Assembly: GCA_017477245.1 (NCBI GenBank)
Contig: JAFUWY010000020.1
Span: 1-64,000 of the forward strand
DNA length: 64,000 nucleotides
Origin: Bacteroidales bacterium
Lineage (GTDB): Bacteria; Bacteroidota; Bacteroidia; Bacteroidales; UBA932
Direction: 5' to 3'
The position numbers and the translations under genes were made by a program. The notes under the pieces are model-generated. The model saw nothing but the letters and a program-made list of their open reading frames with translations. It ran no database searches and was not told the origin of the DNA. Below are positions 7,858-16,341 of this stretch, piece by piece (position 1 is the first letter of the stretch; each line of letters starts with the position of its first letter).

Positions 7858-8993
7858 AGCAGCGGCAGGATTACGGTGTAGGACTGTTCGTCATCCAGGA
7901 CGGTGATCCGCTTGCCGGACAGGTCATGGTACTGCTGGCGGATGTACTGGAGCCCCAGGCCCGTGGACGCGGGGCGCGTCAGGCGCGGGACGCGGTTGTT
8001 GCTCACCACGACGCCGTCGCCCTCCACGCGGACGGAGATCCGCAGCGGCTTGTCGGGCCGCACGGCATTGTGCTTGGTGGCATTCTCCAGCAGCAGCTGC
8101 ACGCAGCAGGGCACCACCGACCGGGACATCGCCGACTCCGGGATGTCAACATCCACCTCCAGCCCCTCCGGGAACCGGACCTTGAGCAGGTCGACGTATT
8201 GCGCCACGAACCCCATCTCGTCGCGCAGCCGGACCGTGGTCTCGTCCTCGTTCTTGATCAGGTAGCGGTAGACCTCGGCCAGCTTGTGGGTGTAGCGGCT
8301 GGCCTCCTGGGGGGTCTGCTCCTGGATCAGGCAGTCCAGGATATTGAGCGAGTTGAACAGGAAATGCGGATTGACCTGCTGCTTGAGCTTGTGGTAGCGG
8401 AACTGCGCGAGGGCGGCCTCCTCGGCCGCCGCCTTGGCGCGGCTCTGCAGCCGCAGCGCGTAGGCGGCCAGCACCACCACCACGGCGATCGTCATCGAGT
8501 AGTCCAGCAGGATGGACACGGCGGTGTTGCGCCCTTCCAGCCCTTCGGAGAAGAACAGGATGATCGCCAGGCGCGTGACCAGGATCACGCCGAAGGCGAT
8601 GAGCAGCCACTTCAGCGAGTTGATCCGCTCGGGGTCGTCCGCGGCGTGCCGGCCGGCGTAGCGGCGGGCCGCCCACAGCGTCACCCAGCCGATCACGAGC
8701 GTGGAGACGAACGTGGAGAGCGGGTAGATGACCAGCGGAGAGTCGAACAGCGCGTCGAAGAGCAGGGCGGTCCCCCGGCCCAGCAGCACGCCCAGGACGT
8801 TGACCGCGACCACCGAGATCGACATCATCTTGCCGTCCACGCGGCAGCGCAGGCACAGGATGACGACGAGCAGCATCGTCAGCAGGGTCAGCATCATCTC
8901 GTCCGCCAGGTCCGCCAGCCGGCAGCCCAGCGCCACGGCCGCGTGCAGCAGCGCGAAGCCCAGGATGATCCAGAAATCTTTTGAAATCTTCAT
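7854..8993 (-). CDS. LytS/YehU-type sensor histidine kinase
   Basis: 379 residues. The N-terminal half holds several hydrophobic segments, then HKLKQQVNPHFLFNSLN, the phospho-acceptor H-box of the His_kinase (PF06580) family, and a short C-terminal ATPase region (ENATKHN; GLGLQYIRQQY). No extracytoplasmic sensing domain is evident, so the membrane segments themselves probably sense the signal. It lies 134 bp from the divergent sugar transporter gene, with no SusR-type regulator nearby. Confidence 0.9.
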   Translation of the reverse strand: MKISKDFWIILGFALLHAAVALGCRLADLADEMMLTLLTMLLVVILCLRCRVDGKMMSISVVAVNVLGVLLGRGTALLFDALFDSPLVIYPLSTFVSTLVIGWVTLWAARRYAGRHAADDPERINSLKWLLIAFGVILVTRLAIILFFSEGLEGRNTAVSILLDYSMTIAVVVVLAAYALRLQSRAKAAAEEAALAQFRYHKLKQQVNPHFLFNSLNILDCLIQEQTPQEASRYTHKLAEVYRYLIKNEDETTVRLRDEMGFVAQYVDLLKVRFPEGLEVDVDIPESAMSRSVVPCCVQLLLENATKHNAVRPDKPLRISVRVEGDGVVVSNNRVPRLTRPASTGLGLQYIRQQYHDLSGKRITVLDDEQSYTVILPLL

Positions 8994-9127
8994 ATAATAC
9001 TCCGTGAAGATACTAAATTTTCTTCCGAATCCGACCGTTCATCCCGAAAATCCTACCATTCGTCCCTTTCTATTTTTTCGCGCGCGAAAGAATGTTTTAT
9101 TTTGCCGTCATAATCAATAACACTGGC

Positions 9128-10468
9128 ATGCAACCAAGCAAAAAGCTCACTTTCTGGCAGATGTGGAATCTCAGCTTCGGATTTTTCGGAGTGCAGATCG
9201 CCTATGCCCTGCAAAGTGCCAATATCAGCCGCATCTTCGCTACGCTCGGTGCCGACCCGCACCAGCTCAGTTTCTTCTGGATCCTGCCCCCGCTGATGGG
9301 CATGATCGTCCAGCCCCTCATCGGCAAGTGGTCCGACCGCACCTGGTGCCGGATGGGCCGCCGCAAGCCCTACCTGCTCGTCGGCGCCATCGTGGCTGTG
9401 CTCGTGATGGCCTTCCTGCCCAACGCCGGCAGCCTCAACTTCAGCCAGCGCCTCTTCCTGGGCCTGAACGGCGCGATGTGGTTCGGGCTCTTCTCCTTGA
9501 TCTTCCTCGACACCTCCATCAACGTGGCCATGCAGCCGTTCAAGATGATGGTCGGCGACATGGTGGGCGAGGAGCAGAAGGCCCAGGCCTACTCGATCCA
9601 GTCGCTGCTGTGCAACGCCGGCAGCCTGGTGGGCTACCTCTTCCCGATCTTCTTCACCTGGATCGGCATCGCCAACACCGCCCCCAAGGGCGTCATCCCG
9701 CCCTCTGTGGTGTGGAGCTTCTACTGCGGGGCCGCCATCCTGATCCTCTGCGTGCTCTATACCTTCGCGAAGGTCAAGGAAATGCCGCCGGCGGAATATG
9801 CGGCGTTCCACGGGATCGGGGAGATTCGCCGGTCGGAGCCGGCGAATGACGGTAAAGAGGGCCTGCTGAAACTCCTGCTGCACGCCCCGAAGACCTTCTG
9901 GACCGTGGGCCTGGTGCAGTTCTTCTGCTGGGCGGCCTTCATGTACATGTGGACCTACACCAACGGCGCCATCGCCGCGAACTGCTGGGGCACCACCGAC
10001 CCCGCCTCCGAGGGCTACCAGGCCGCGGGCAACTGGGTGGGCGTCGTCTTCGCCGTCCAGGCGGTCGGCTCCATCCTCTGGGCCCTCGTCCTGCCGAAGT
10101 TCAAGTCCCTGCGCCTCGCCTACGTGGTCAGCCTGCTGATCGGCGCGGCCGGGTTCATCTCCGTCGCCTTCGTCCACAACCAGTATTTGCTGTTCGTGTC
10201 GTACTTCCTCATCGGAGCGGCCTGGGCGGCGATGCTGGCCCTGCCCTTCACCCTGCTCACCAACGCGCTGAGCGGGGAGCACATGGGCTCCTACCTGGGC
10301 CTGTTCAACTGCACGATCTGCCTGCCGCAGATCGTCGCGGCGGCCCTGGGCGGCGGCGTGCTCAAGCTCGTCGGCGGCGTCCAGGCCCGCATGCTCGTCA
10401 TCGCCGGCGTGCTGCTCGTCTGCGGCAGCCTCGCCGTGGCGCTCGTCCAAGAACACAACAAGAAATAG
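9128..10468 (+). CDS. MFS sugar transporter (maltose/oligosaccharide-type)
   Basis: 446 residues, about 12 membrane segments. SFGFFGVQIAYALQSANISRIFATLGA, IGKWSDRTWCRMGRRKPY (the MFS loop 2-3 motif) and the overall order match the SLC45/GPH-like maltose carriers that open many Bacteroidetes starch loci. It would take maltose or short malto-oligosaccharides across the inner membrane. The start is the ATG before QPSKKLTFWQMW because the upstream extension is not family-like. It lies 25 nt before susC and probably shares its transcript. Confidence 0.88.
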   Translation: MQPSKKLTFWQMWNLSFGFFGVQIAYALQSANISRIFATLGADPHQLSFFWILPPLMGMIVQPLIGKWSDRTWCRMGRRKPYLLVGAIVAVLVMAFLPNAGSLNFSQRLFLGLNGAMWFGLFSLIFLDTSINVAMQPFKMMVGDMVGEEQKAQAYSIQSLLCNAGSLVGYLFPIFFTWIGIANTAPKGVIPPSVVWSFYCGAAILILCVLYTFAKVKEMPPAEYAAFHGIGEIRRSEPANDGKEGLLKLLLHAPKTFWTVGLVQFFCWAAFMYMWTYTNGAIAANCWGTTDPASEGYQAAGNWVGVVFAVQAVGSILWALVLPKFKSLRLAYVVSLLIGAAGFISVAFVHNQYLLFVSYFLIGAAWAAMLALPFTLLTNALSGEHMGSYLGLFNCTICLPQIVAAALGGGVLKLVGGVQARMLVIAGVLLVCGSLAVALVQEHNKK

Positions 10469-10493
10469 AATAACCAACCATTCCATCAACCCA

Positions 10494-13472
10494 ATGAAAC
10501 GAATCCTGACCCTCCTCGCAGGCGCCGCGCTTTCACTCGCGGCGGCTGTCAGCGTGGCTGCCCAGGGCAGCTACGAGGTGAAAGGCGTGATCGTCGACCA
10601 GGCGGGCCCCGTGATCGGTGCGGCTGTCGTAGAGACAGGCACGACCAACGGCGCCGTGACCGACCTGGACGGCAACTTCAGCCTCAAGGTGTCTTCTCCC
10701 GACGCAACGGTAGAAGTGAGTTGCATCGGCTACACCACCCAGACCTTCAAGGCTTCCGAACTGCCTTCCACCATCACCCTCGCAGAGGACAATGAGTTCC
10801 TCGACGAGGTCGTGGTCATCGGCTACGGCACCGTCAAGAAGAGCGACATGACCGGCTCCGTCGTGGCCATCAAGGCCGACGAGATCAACCGCGGCGCCAT
10901 CAATTCCCCCGACCAGATGCTGACCGGCAAGGTGGCCGGCCTGCTCGTGACGCCGGCCTCCGGCCAGCCGGGTGCCTCGGCCTCCATCCGCATCCGCGGC
11001 GCGGCCTCGCTCAACGCCTCCAACGACCCGCTCATCGTCATCGACGGCGTGCCCATCACGGGTGACGGCGGCGCCGGCATGGGCAACCCGCTCGCCTCGG
11101 TCAACCCCAACGACATCGAGACCTACTCCGTGCTGAAGGACGCCTCCGCGACCGCCATCTACGGCTCCCGCGCCTCCAACGGCGTCATCATCATCACGAC
11201 CAAGAAGGGCTCCGGCCGCGGCGTCCGCGTGAGCTACGAAGGCAGCGCCTCCGTCAAGCAGAACATCGCCACGCTCAACATGATGAACGGCGACGAGTTC
11301 CGCGACTACGTCAACAGGACCTTCTCCACCGGCTACGACAACTGGGAGACGATGAAGGGCCTGCTCGGCACGGAAAACACCAACTGGCAGAACCAGATCT
11401 ACCGCCTCGCCCTGAGCACGGACCACAACCTGAGCGTCTACGGCGGCGGCAAGTTCCCGTTCCGCGTCAGCGCCGGCTACAACTATGACCAGGGTACCCT
11501 CAAGGCCGGTTCCAACCAGCGCACCAACCTGGACATCAACCTCTCGCCGAAGTTCTTCGACGAGCACCTGTCCGTCAACGCCAACGTCAAGGGCATCTAC
11601 CAGAACACCGACTGGGGCAACACCGGCGCCATCGGCAACGCCATCGCCTTCGACCCGACCAAGCCCGTCTACAACGCCGACGGCTCCCTGTTCAACTGGT
11701 ACAACGGCGGCTCCCCCAACACGCAGTCCTCGCAGAACCCGCTGTCCAACCTCTACGACTGGCACAACCTCGCCCAGAGCCTCCGCTCGATCGGCAACCT
11801 GCAGCTGGACTACCGCATCCACGGCTTCGAGGACCTGCGCCTCAACGTCAACGCCGGCTACGACATCGCCCAGACCAAGGGTGACCAATACAACGACATC
11901 GGTTCCTACTCCGCGAGCCTGTCCTCGCTGGACCTCGCCACGAAGTACACCAACTTCAACCTCAACACCCTGCTGGAGGCCTACGCCGACTACAACCACG
12001 ACTTCGAGCACTCCAACCTCGACGTGATGGGCGGCTACTCCTGGCAGCACAACTACGTCCGCTACGACAACTCCTCCTACTACAACCGCGACCCGCGCTT
12101 CCAGGAGAAGGACATCTACAACGTCTCCCCGACCAACGCCCAGGAATACTACCTCGTGTCCTTCTTCGGACGCCTCAACTACTCCTGGATGTCCCGGTAC
12201 ATGTTCACGGCCACGCTCCGCGCCGACGCCTCCTCGCGTTTCAACGCCAGGAACCGCTGGGGCTTCTTCCCCTCCGCGGCCTTCGCCTGGAACATCAAGA
12301 ACGAGTCCATCCTGAAGGACGATCCGACCGTCTCCCAGCTCAAGCTCCGCCTCGGCTGGGGCCAGACCGGCCAGCAGGACATCGGCAGCGACTACTACCC
12401 CTACCTCGCCCGCTACGTCGAGAGCTCCGCTCCCGAGATGCGCTACAACATGGGTAACGGCAACTACACCACCCTCGCTCCGCTGGCCTACAACCCGAAC
12501 CTGAAGTGGGAGACCACGACGACCTGGAACGCCGGCCTCGATTTCGGTTTCTTCAACGACCGCATCACCGGTACGGTGGAAGGCTACTGGCGCGACACCT
12601 CCGACCTGCTCAACCGCATCAGCACCCCGCTCGGCTCCAACTTCTCCAACACCGTCATCTCCAACATCGGCTCCATGACCAACAAGGGCGTCGAGCTCAG
12701 CCTCAACGTGGTCCCCGTGGAGACCGCCGACTGGCACTGGAGCATCGGCGGCAACGTGACCTTCCAGGATACGAAGATCACCAAGCTGACCGCCGGCAAC
12801 GCCGCCGGATACCTCGGCGTGACCGTCGGTGACGGCATGGGCGGCACGGGCGGCTACACCTCCCTGCACCGCGTGGGCTATGCCCCGTACACCTTCTACC
12901 TGTTCCAGCAGCTGTACGACGCCAACGGCGTGCCCGTCGAGAACGGCCTCGTGGACCGCGACGGCGACGGCCGCATCACCGACGCCGACCGCTACGTGAC
13001 CGGCTGCAGCCCGACCCCCTGGATGTTCTTCGGCCTCAACACCCGCCTGTCCTGGAAGAACTGGGACTTCAGCGTCAACGCGCACGGATCCGTGGGCAAC
13101 TACGCGATCAACAAGGTGCGCATGGGCTACTCCTCCTCCTACCCGACCCAGGTCACGTACCACTACCTCAACAACTACAACAAGGACTACCTCGTCCCGG
13201 CCTGGACCAACCTGATGATCAACGAGCAGAAGTATTCCGACATGTACATCGAGAACGCTTCCTTCCTCAAGGTCGACGACATCAACCTCGGCTATACCTT
13301 CCGGTTCAAGCGCTTCCTCCAGAGCCTGCGCATCGCCGGTTCCGTCCAGAACGTCTGCACGCTGACCAAGTACTCCGGCCTCGATCCGGAACTTACTTCG
13401 GCCGACGGCGTGGACAACAACATTTTCCCGCGCCCGCGCCTCTACACGATCCGCGTCAGCATCAACTTCTAA
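10494..13472 (+). CDS. susC: SusC-like TonB-dependent outer-membrane transporter
   Basis: 992 residues: signal peptide, an N-terminal carboxypeptidase-D-like domain (VKGVIVDQAGPVIGAAVVETGTTNG), a TonB box region (DEVVVIGYGT), a plug (IRIRG, VIDGVPI, DIETYSVLKDASATAIYGSR) and a 22-strand barrel ending in IRVSINF. It imports glycan fragments captured by SusD. The adjacent SusD, SusE, SusF and amylase genes point to starch. No frame break seen. Confidence 0.95.
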   Translation: MKRILTLLAGAALSLAAAVSVAAQGSYEVKGVIVDQAGPVIGAAVVETGTTNGAVTDLDGNFSLKVSSPDATVEVSCIGYTTQTFKASELPSTITLAEDNEFLDEVVVIGYGTVKKSDMTGSVVAIKADEINRGAINSPDQMLTGKVAGLLVTPASGQPGASASIRIRGAASLNASNDPLIVIDGVPITGDGGAGMGNPLASVNPNDIETYSVLKDASATAIYGSRASNGVIIITTKKGSGRGVRVSYEGSASVKQNIATLNMMNGDEFRDYVNRTFSTGYDNWETMKGLLGTENTNWQNQIYRLALSTDHNLSVYGGGKFPFRVSAGYNYDQGTLKAGSNQRTNLDINLSPKFFDEHLSVNANVKGIYQNTDWGNTGAIGNAIAFDPTKPVYNADGSLFNWYNGGSPNTQSSQNPLSNLYDWHNLAQSLRSIGNLQLDYRIHGFEDLRLNVNAGYDIAQTKGDQYNDIGSYSASLSSLDLATKYTNFNLNTLLEAYADYNHDFEHSNLDVMGGYSWQHNYVRYDNSSYYNRDPRFQEKDIYNVSPTNAQEYYLVSFFGRLNYSWMSRYMFTATLRADASSRFNARNRWGFFPSAAFAWNIKNESILKDDPTVSQLKLRLGWGQTGQQDIGSDYYPYLARYVESSAPEMRYNMGNGNYTTLAPLAYNPNLKWETTTTWNAGLDFGFFNDRITGTVEGYWRDTSDLLNRISTPLGSNFSNTVISNIGSMTNKGVELSLNVVPVETADWHWSIGGNVTFQDTKITKLTAGNAAGYLGVTVGDGMGGTGGYTSLHRVGYAPYTFYLFQQLYDANGVPVENGLVDRDGDGRITDADRYVTGCSPTPWMFFGLNTRLSWKNWDFSVNAHGSVGNYAINKVRMGYSSSYPTQVTYHYLNNYNKDYLVPAWTNLMINEQKYSDMYIENASFLKVDDINLGYTFRFKRFLQSLRIAGSVQNVCTLTKYSGLDPELTSADGVDNNIFPRPRLYTIRVSINF

Positions 13473-13484
13473 TACAAGGTGGAT

Positions 13485-15176
13485 ATGAAAAAGATATACA
13501 ACCTCATCTTTGCAGCCGCGGTCGTGCTGAGCCTCAGCTCCTGCCTGAAGGACCTCGACACCCTGCCCCTCAACGAGACCGACTTCACGTCCGAGTCCGC
13601 CTATGCCGACACCGACAGCTACCTCAAGGGCCTGTCCTACATCAACGCCTACTGGTCCTTCGTGAGCCAGGGCAGCGCGGGCAGCTCCGACCTGGACTTC
13701 GACGACGCCGGCAAGAGCGAGCTCTGCCGCCAGTATACCCTGATCAACGAACTCTCCACGGACTCCTACAAGTGCGTCTGGGGTGACGACTTCGTGGCCG
13801 GCATCCAGACCCACACCTGGACCACCGCCGACAACTCCGCGCTCATCGCCGTCTACACCCGCTGCATGAAGGGCATCACCCTCGCCAACGAGTTCCTCCT
13901 CCAGACCTCGGACGACAAGATCCAGGCCCGCGGCCACGGCAGCATGGCCGCCACCATCGCGGGCTACCGCGCCGAGGCCCGCTTCCACCGCGCCCTCTTC
14001 TACTGGGTGATGATGGATGCCTTCGGCAACCCGCCCTTCGCCACCGAGGAGAACATCGGCGGCGACATGCCCAAGCAGATCCAGCGCGCCGACCTGTTCA
14101 AGTGGATCGAGGAAGAGTGCCTCGAGCTGCTCGCCTCCGACTCCGCCATGCCCAAGAAGGGCGAAGTGGCCTACCCGCGCCCGACGCAGGGGTCCGTCGC
14201 AGCCCTGCTCGCCCGCATGTACCTCAACGCCCAGGTCTACACCGGCACCGCCCGCTGGCAGGATGCCAAGGACATGGCCGCCAAGGTGATCGGCATGGGC
14301 TACAAGCTCCACGGCAACTACCAGGAGCTCTTCATGCAGGACAACACCGAGAGCGGCGCCGCGGCGGACGAGTTCATCTTCGCCGTCGAGTACGACCGCA
14401 ACCACGCCCAGAGCTGGGGCGGCACCACGACGCTGTCCTCCGGCGCCTTCGACGCCAATTCCTCCTCCACGCTGGCGAAGCTGCTCGGCCTCAAGGATGC
14501 CTCCGGCAACCCGGCCTCCCAGGTCTGCTACGACCCCTGGAACGGCTTCCATGTCGCCGACGACTACGTGGCCCGCTTCAACCTCAACGGCGTGACCTGG
14601 GGCCAGGCAGACAGCTTCGGCTACGACCGCGCCACCAGCGACAAGCGCGCCTTCTTCTTCAACGGCGGCCAGAGCAAGGATTTCGCCATGCTGAACCAGA
14701 ACACCGGCTGGATCTGCTGGAAGTTCGCCCCGATCTACTCCGACGGCCACGTGTGCACGGACGCCGACGAGAACTTCAAGCTCTCTTCCGCCGACTTCCC
14801 GATCTTCCGTCTCGCCGAGATGTACCTGATCTACGCCGAGGCTGACGCCCGCCTCAACGGGGGCAAGGTCACCGACGCCACCGCCAAGGGCTACATCAAG
14901 GCCCTGCGCGACCGCGCCGGCGTCGCCATGCCGTCCGACGACGCGCTGACGCTCGACTGGCTGCTCGACGAGCGCGCCCGCGAGCTGATGTGGGAGGGCC
15001 ACCGCCGCGTGGACCTCATCCGCTACGGCTACTTCACCTCCATGCAGTTCCCGTGGGCCTACAAGGGCGGCATCCCCGACGGACGGGTCTCCCTCCCCTC
15101 CTACCGGACCGTCTATCCGCTCATCCTGGACGACCTCAACGCCAACTCGGAACTCCAGCAGAACAAGGGCTATTAA
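13485..15176 (+). CDS. susD: SusD-like outer-membrane glycan-binding lipoprotein
   Basis: 563 residues with a lipoprotein signal (VLSLSSC), then the helical tetratricopeptide-rich SusD fold and the C-terminal RagB/SusD region (FPIFRLAEMYLIYAEADARL ... LLDERARELMWEGHRRVDLIRYG). It forms the lid of the SusC channel and binds starch. The start is the ATG preceded by AAGG rather than a GTG two codons earlier. It follows susC by 12 nt. Confidence 0.95.
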   Translation: MKKIYNLIFAAAVVLSLSSCLKDLDTLPLNETDFTSESAYADTDSYLKGLSYINAYWSFVSQGSAGSSDLDFDDAGKSELCRQYTLINELSTDSYKCVWGDDFVAGIQTHTWTTADNSALIAVYTRCMKGITLANEFLLQTSDDKIQARGHGSMAATIAGYRAEARFHRALFYWVMMDAFGNPPFATEENIGGDMPKQIQRADLFKWIEEECLELLASDSAMPKKGEVAYPRPTQGSVAALLARMYLNAQVYTGTARWQDAKDMAAKVIGMGYKLHGNYQELFMQDNTESGAAADEFIFAVEYDRNHAQSWGGTTTLSSGAFDANSSSTLAKLLGLKDASGNPASQVCYDPWNGFHVADDYVARFNLNGVTWGQADSFGYDRATSDKRAFFFNGGQSKDFAMLNQNTGWICWKFAPIYSDGHVCTDADENFKLSSADFPIFRLAEMYLIYAEADARLNGGKVTDATAKGYIKALRDRAGVAMPSDDALTLDWLLDERARELMWEGHRRVDLIRYGYFTSMQFPWAYKGGIPDGRVSLPSYRTVYPLILDDLNANSELQQNKGY

Positions 15177-15197
15177 TCCTGGAAAAAAGATAAAGAT

Positions 15198-16328
15198 ATG
15201 AAATACACTAAGATAGCTTCCGCGGTGCTCGCAGCCCTCTGCCTGTTTGCCTGCACCAAAGACCCGTACGGGACCACCGACATCCCCAAGGTGTCCCTGT
15301 CCGAGGCCTCCGCGTTCGTCGCGCCGGAGCTGAAGCCGGTCGGTGACGTGATCGTGGACGCCAACAACAACAATGTCGAGGCCGTCACCTTCAACTGGAC
15401 CCCCGCCTCCTTCGGCGCCCCCGTCCAGGTGGCCTACAGCCTCTACCTCTCCGCGAACGGCAAGACCGCCCTCGCCGGTACCTCCTTCAGCACGTCCTAT
15501 ACGATCGCCAAGTCCGACCTCAACGGACTCGTGACCAACTCCCTGGGCGTGACCCCCAACGACAAGGCGCAGGTCTCCGCCTACCTCACGGCGGCGGTCT
15601 CCGGCACCACGGTCCAGTCGGTCCAGTCCCAGAGCGTCAGCTTCAACGTCCAGACCTACAAGGCCAACATCCGCAGCCTCTTCATCTGCGGCCAGTTCGA
15701 GAACGGCTGGGACGTGGCTGCCGCGCCCGAATTCTGGGAGACCGACGGCGGCACCAACACCTACAAGATCCTGATCGACTACCTCGCGGGCGGCACCATC
15801 ACCCCGGGCGAGGACCAGGGCTTCAAGATCCTGACCCAGCGCGCCTGGTCCGGCGACTACTGGGGCTATGACGGCCTCAAGCCCGCGTGGGAAGTGCCCG
15901 AGAACAACGACAAGAACTTCCAGATGGGCGCCTCCGCCAAGAATCTCTACCTGGTCACCGTCACGCTCGCCAAGTCCGGCGACTACGCCGGCACCATCAG
16001 CGCTGAGGGCATCGACGCCCTGAGCCTGATCGGCAACTTCGAGGAGAGCGGCTGGTCCAAGGACGTGGACCTGGTCTACGACTACAAGGAGAACGTCTGG
16101 ACCGCAGGCCCCGTGACCTTCTCCGGCGGCAACAACGGCTTCCTGATCCGCTACAACCATGCCTGGGACCGCAAGCTCGGCACGGCCACGAAGGCCAGCG
16201 ACTACGTGTCCGGCGGCTTCGAGCTCGTCGAGGGCGGCGCCGACATGAACGTGCCTGGCGACGGTACCTACATGATGAAGATCTACGCCAACCGCACCCC
16301 GTTCGTCATCGTGATGGAAAAACAGTAA
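15198..16328 (+). CDS. susE: SusE-like starch-binding lipoprotein
   Basis: 376 residues. Lipobox LCLFAC, an N-terminal Ig-like SusE domain (VEAVTFNWTPASFGAPVQVAYSLYL) and two C-terminal starch-binding modules beginning IRSLFICGQFENGWD and LSLIGNFEESGWS. Aromatic residues after the Gly in each module are typical of the maltodextrin-binding platform. It follows susD by 21 nt and precedes the longer SusF-like gene. Length is close to known SusE. Confidence 0.85.
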   Translation: MKYTKIASAVLAALCLFACTKDPYGTTDIPKVSLSEASAFVAPELKPVGDVIVDANNNNVEAVTFNWTPASFGAPVQVAYSLYLSANGKTALAGTSFSTSYTIAKSDLNGLVTNSLGVTPNDKAQVSAYLTAAVSGTTVQSVQSQSVSFNVQTYKANIRSLFICGQFENGWDVAAAPEFWETDGGTNTYKILIDYLAGGTITPGEDQGFKILTQRAWSGDYWGYDGLKPAWEVPENNDKNFQMGASAKNLYLVTVTLAKSGDYAGTISAEGIDALSLIGNFEESGWSKDVDLVYDYKENVWTAGPVTFSGGNNGFLIRYNHAWDRKLGTATKASDYVSGGFELVEGGADMNVPGDGTYMMKIYANRTPFVIVMEKQ

Positions 16329-16341
16329 AAAGAATCCGGAT

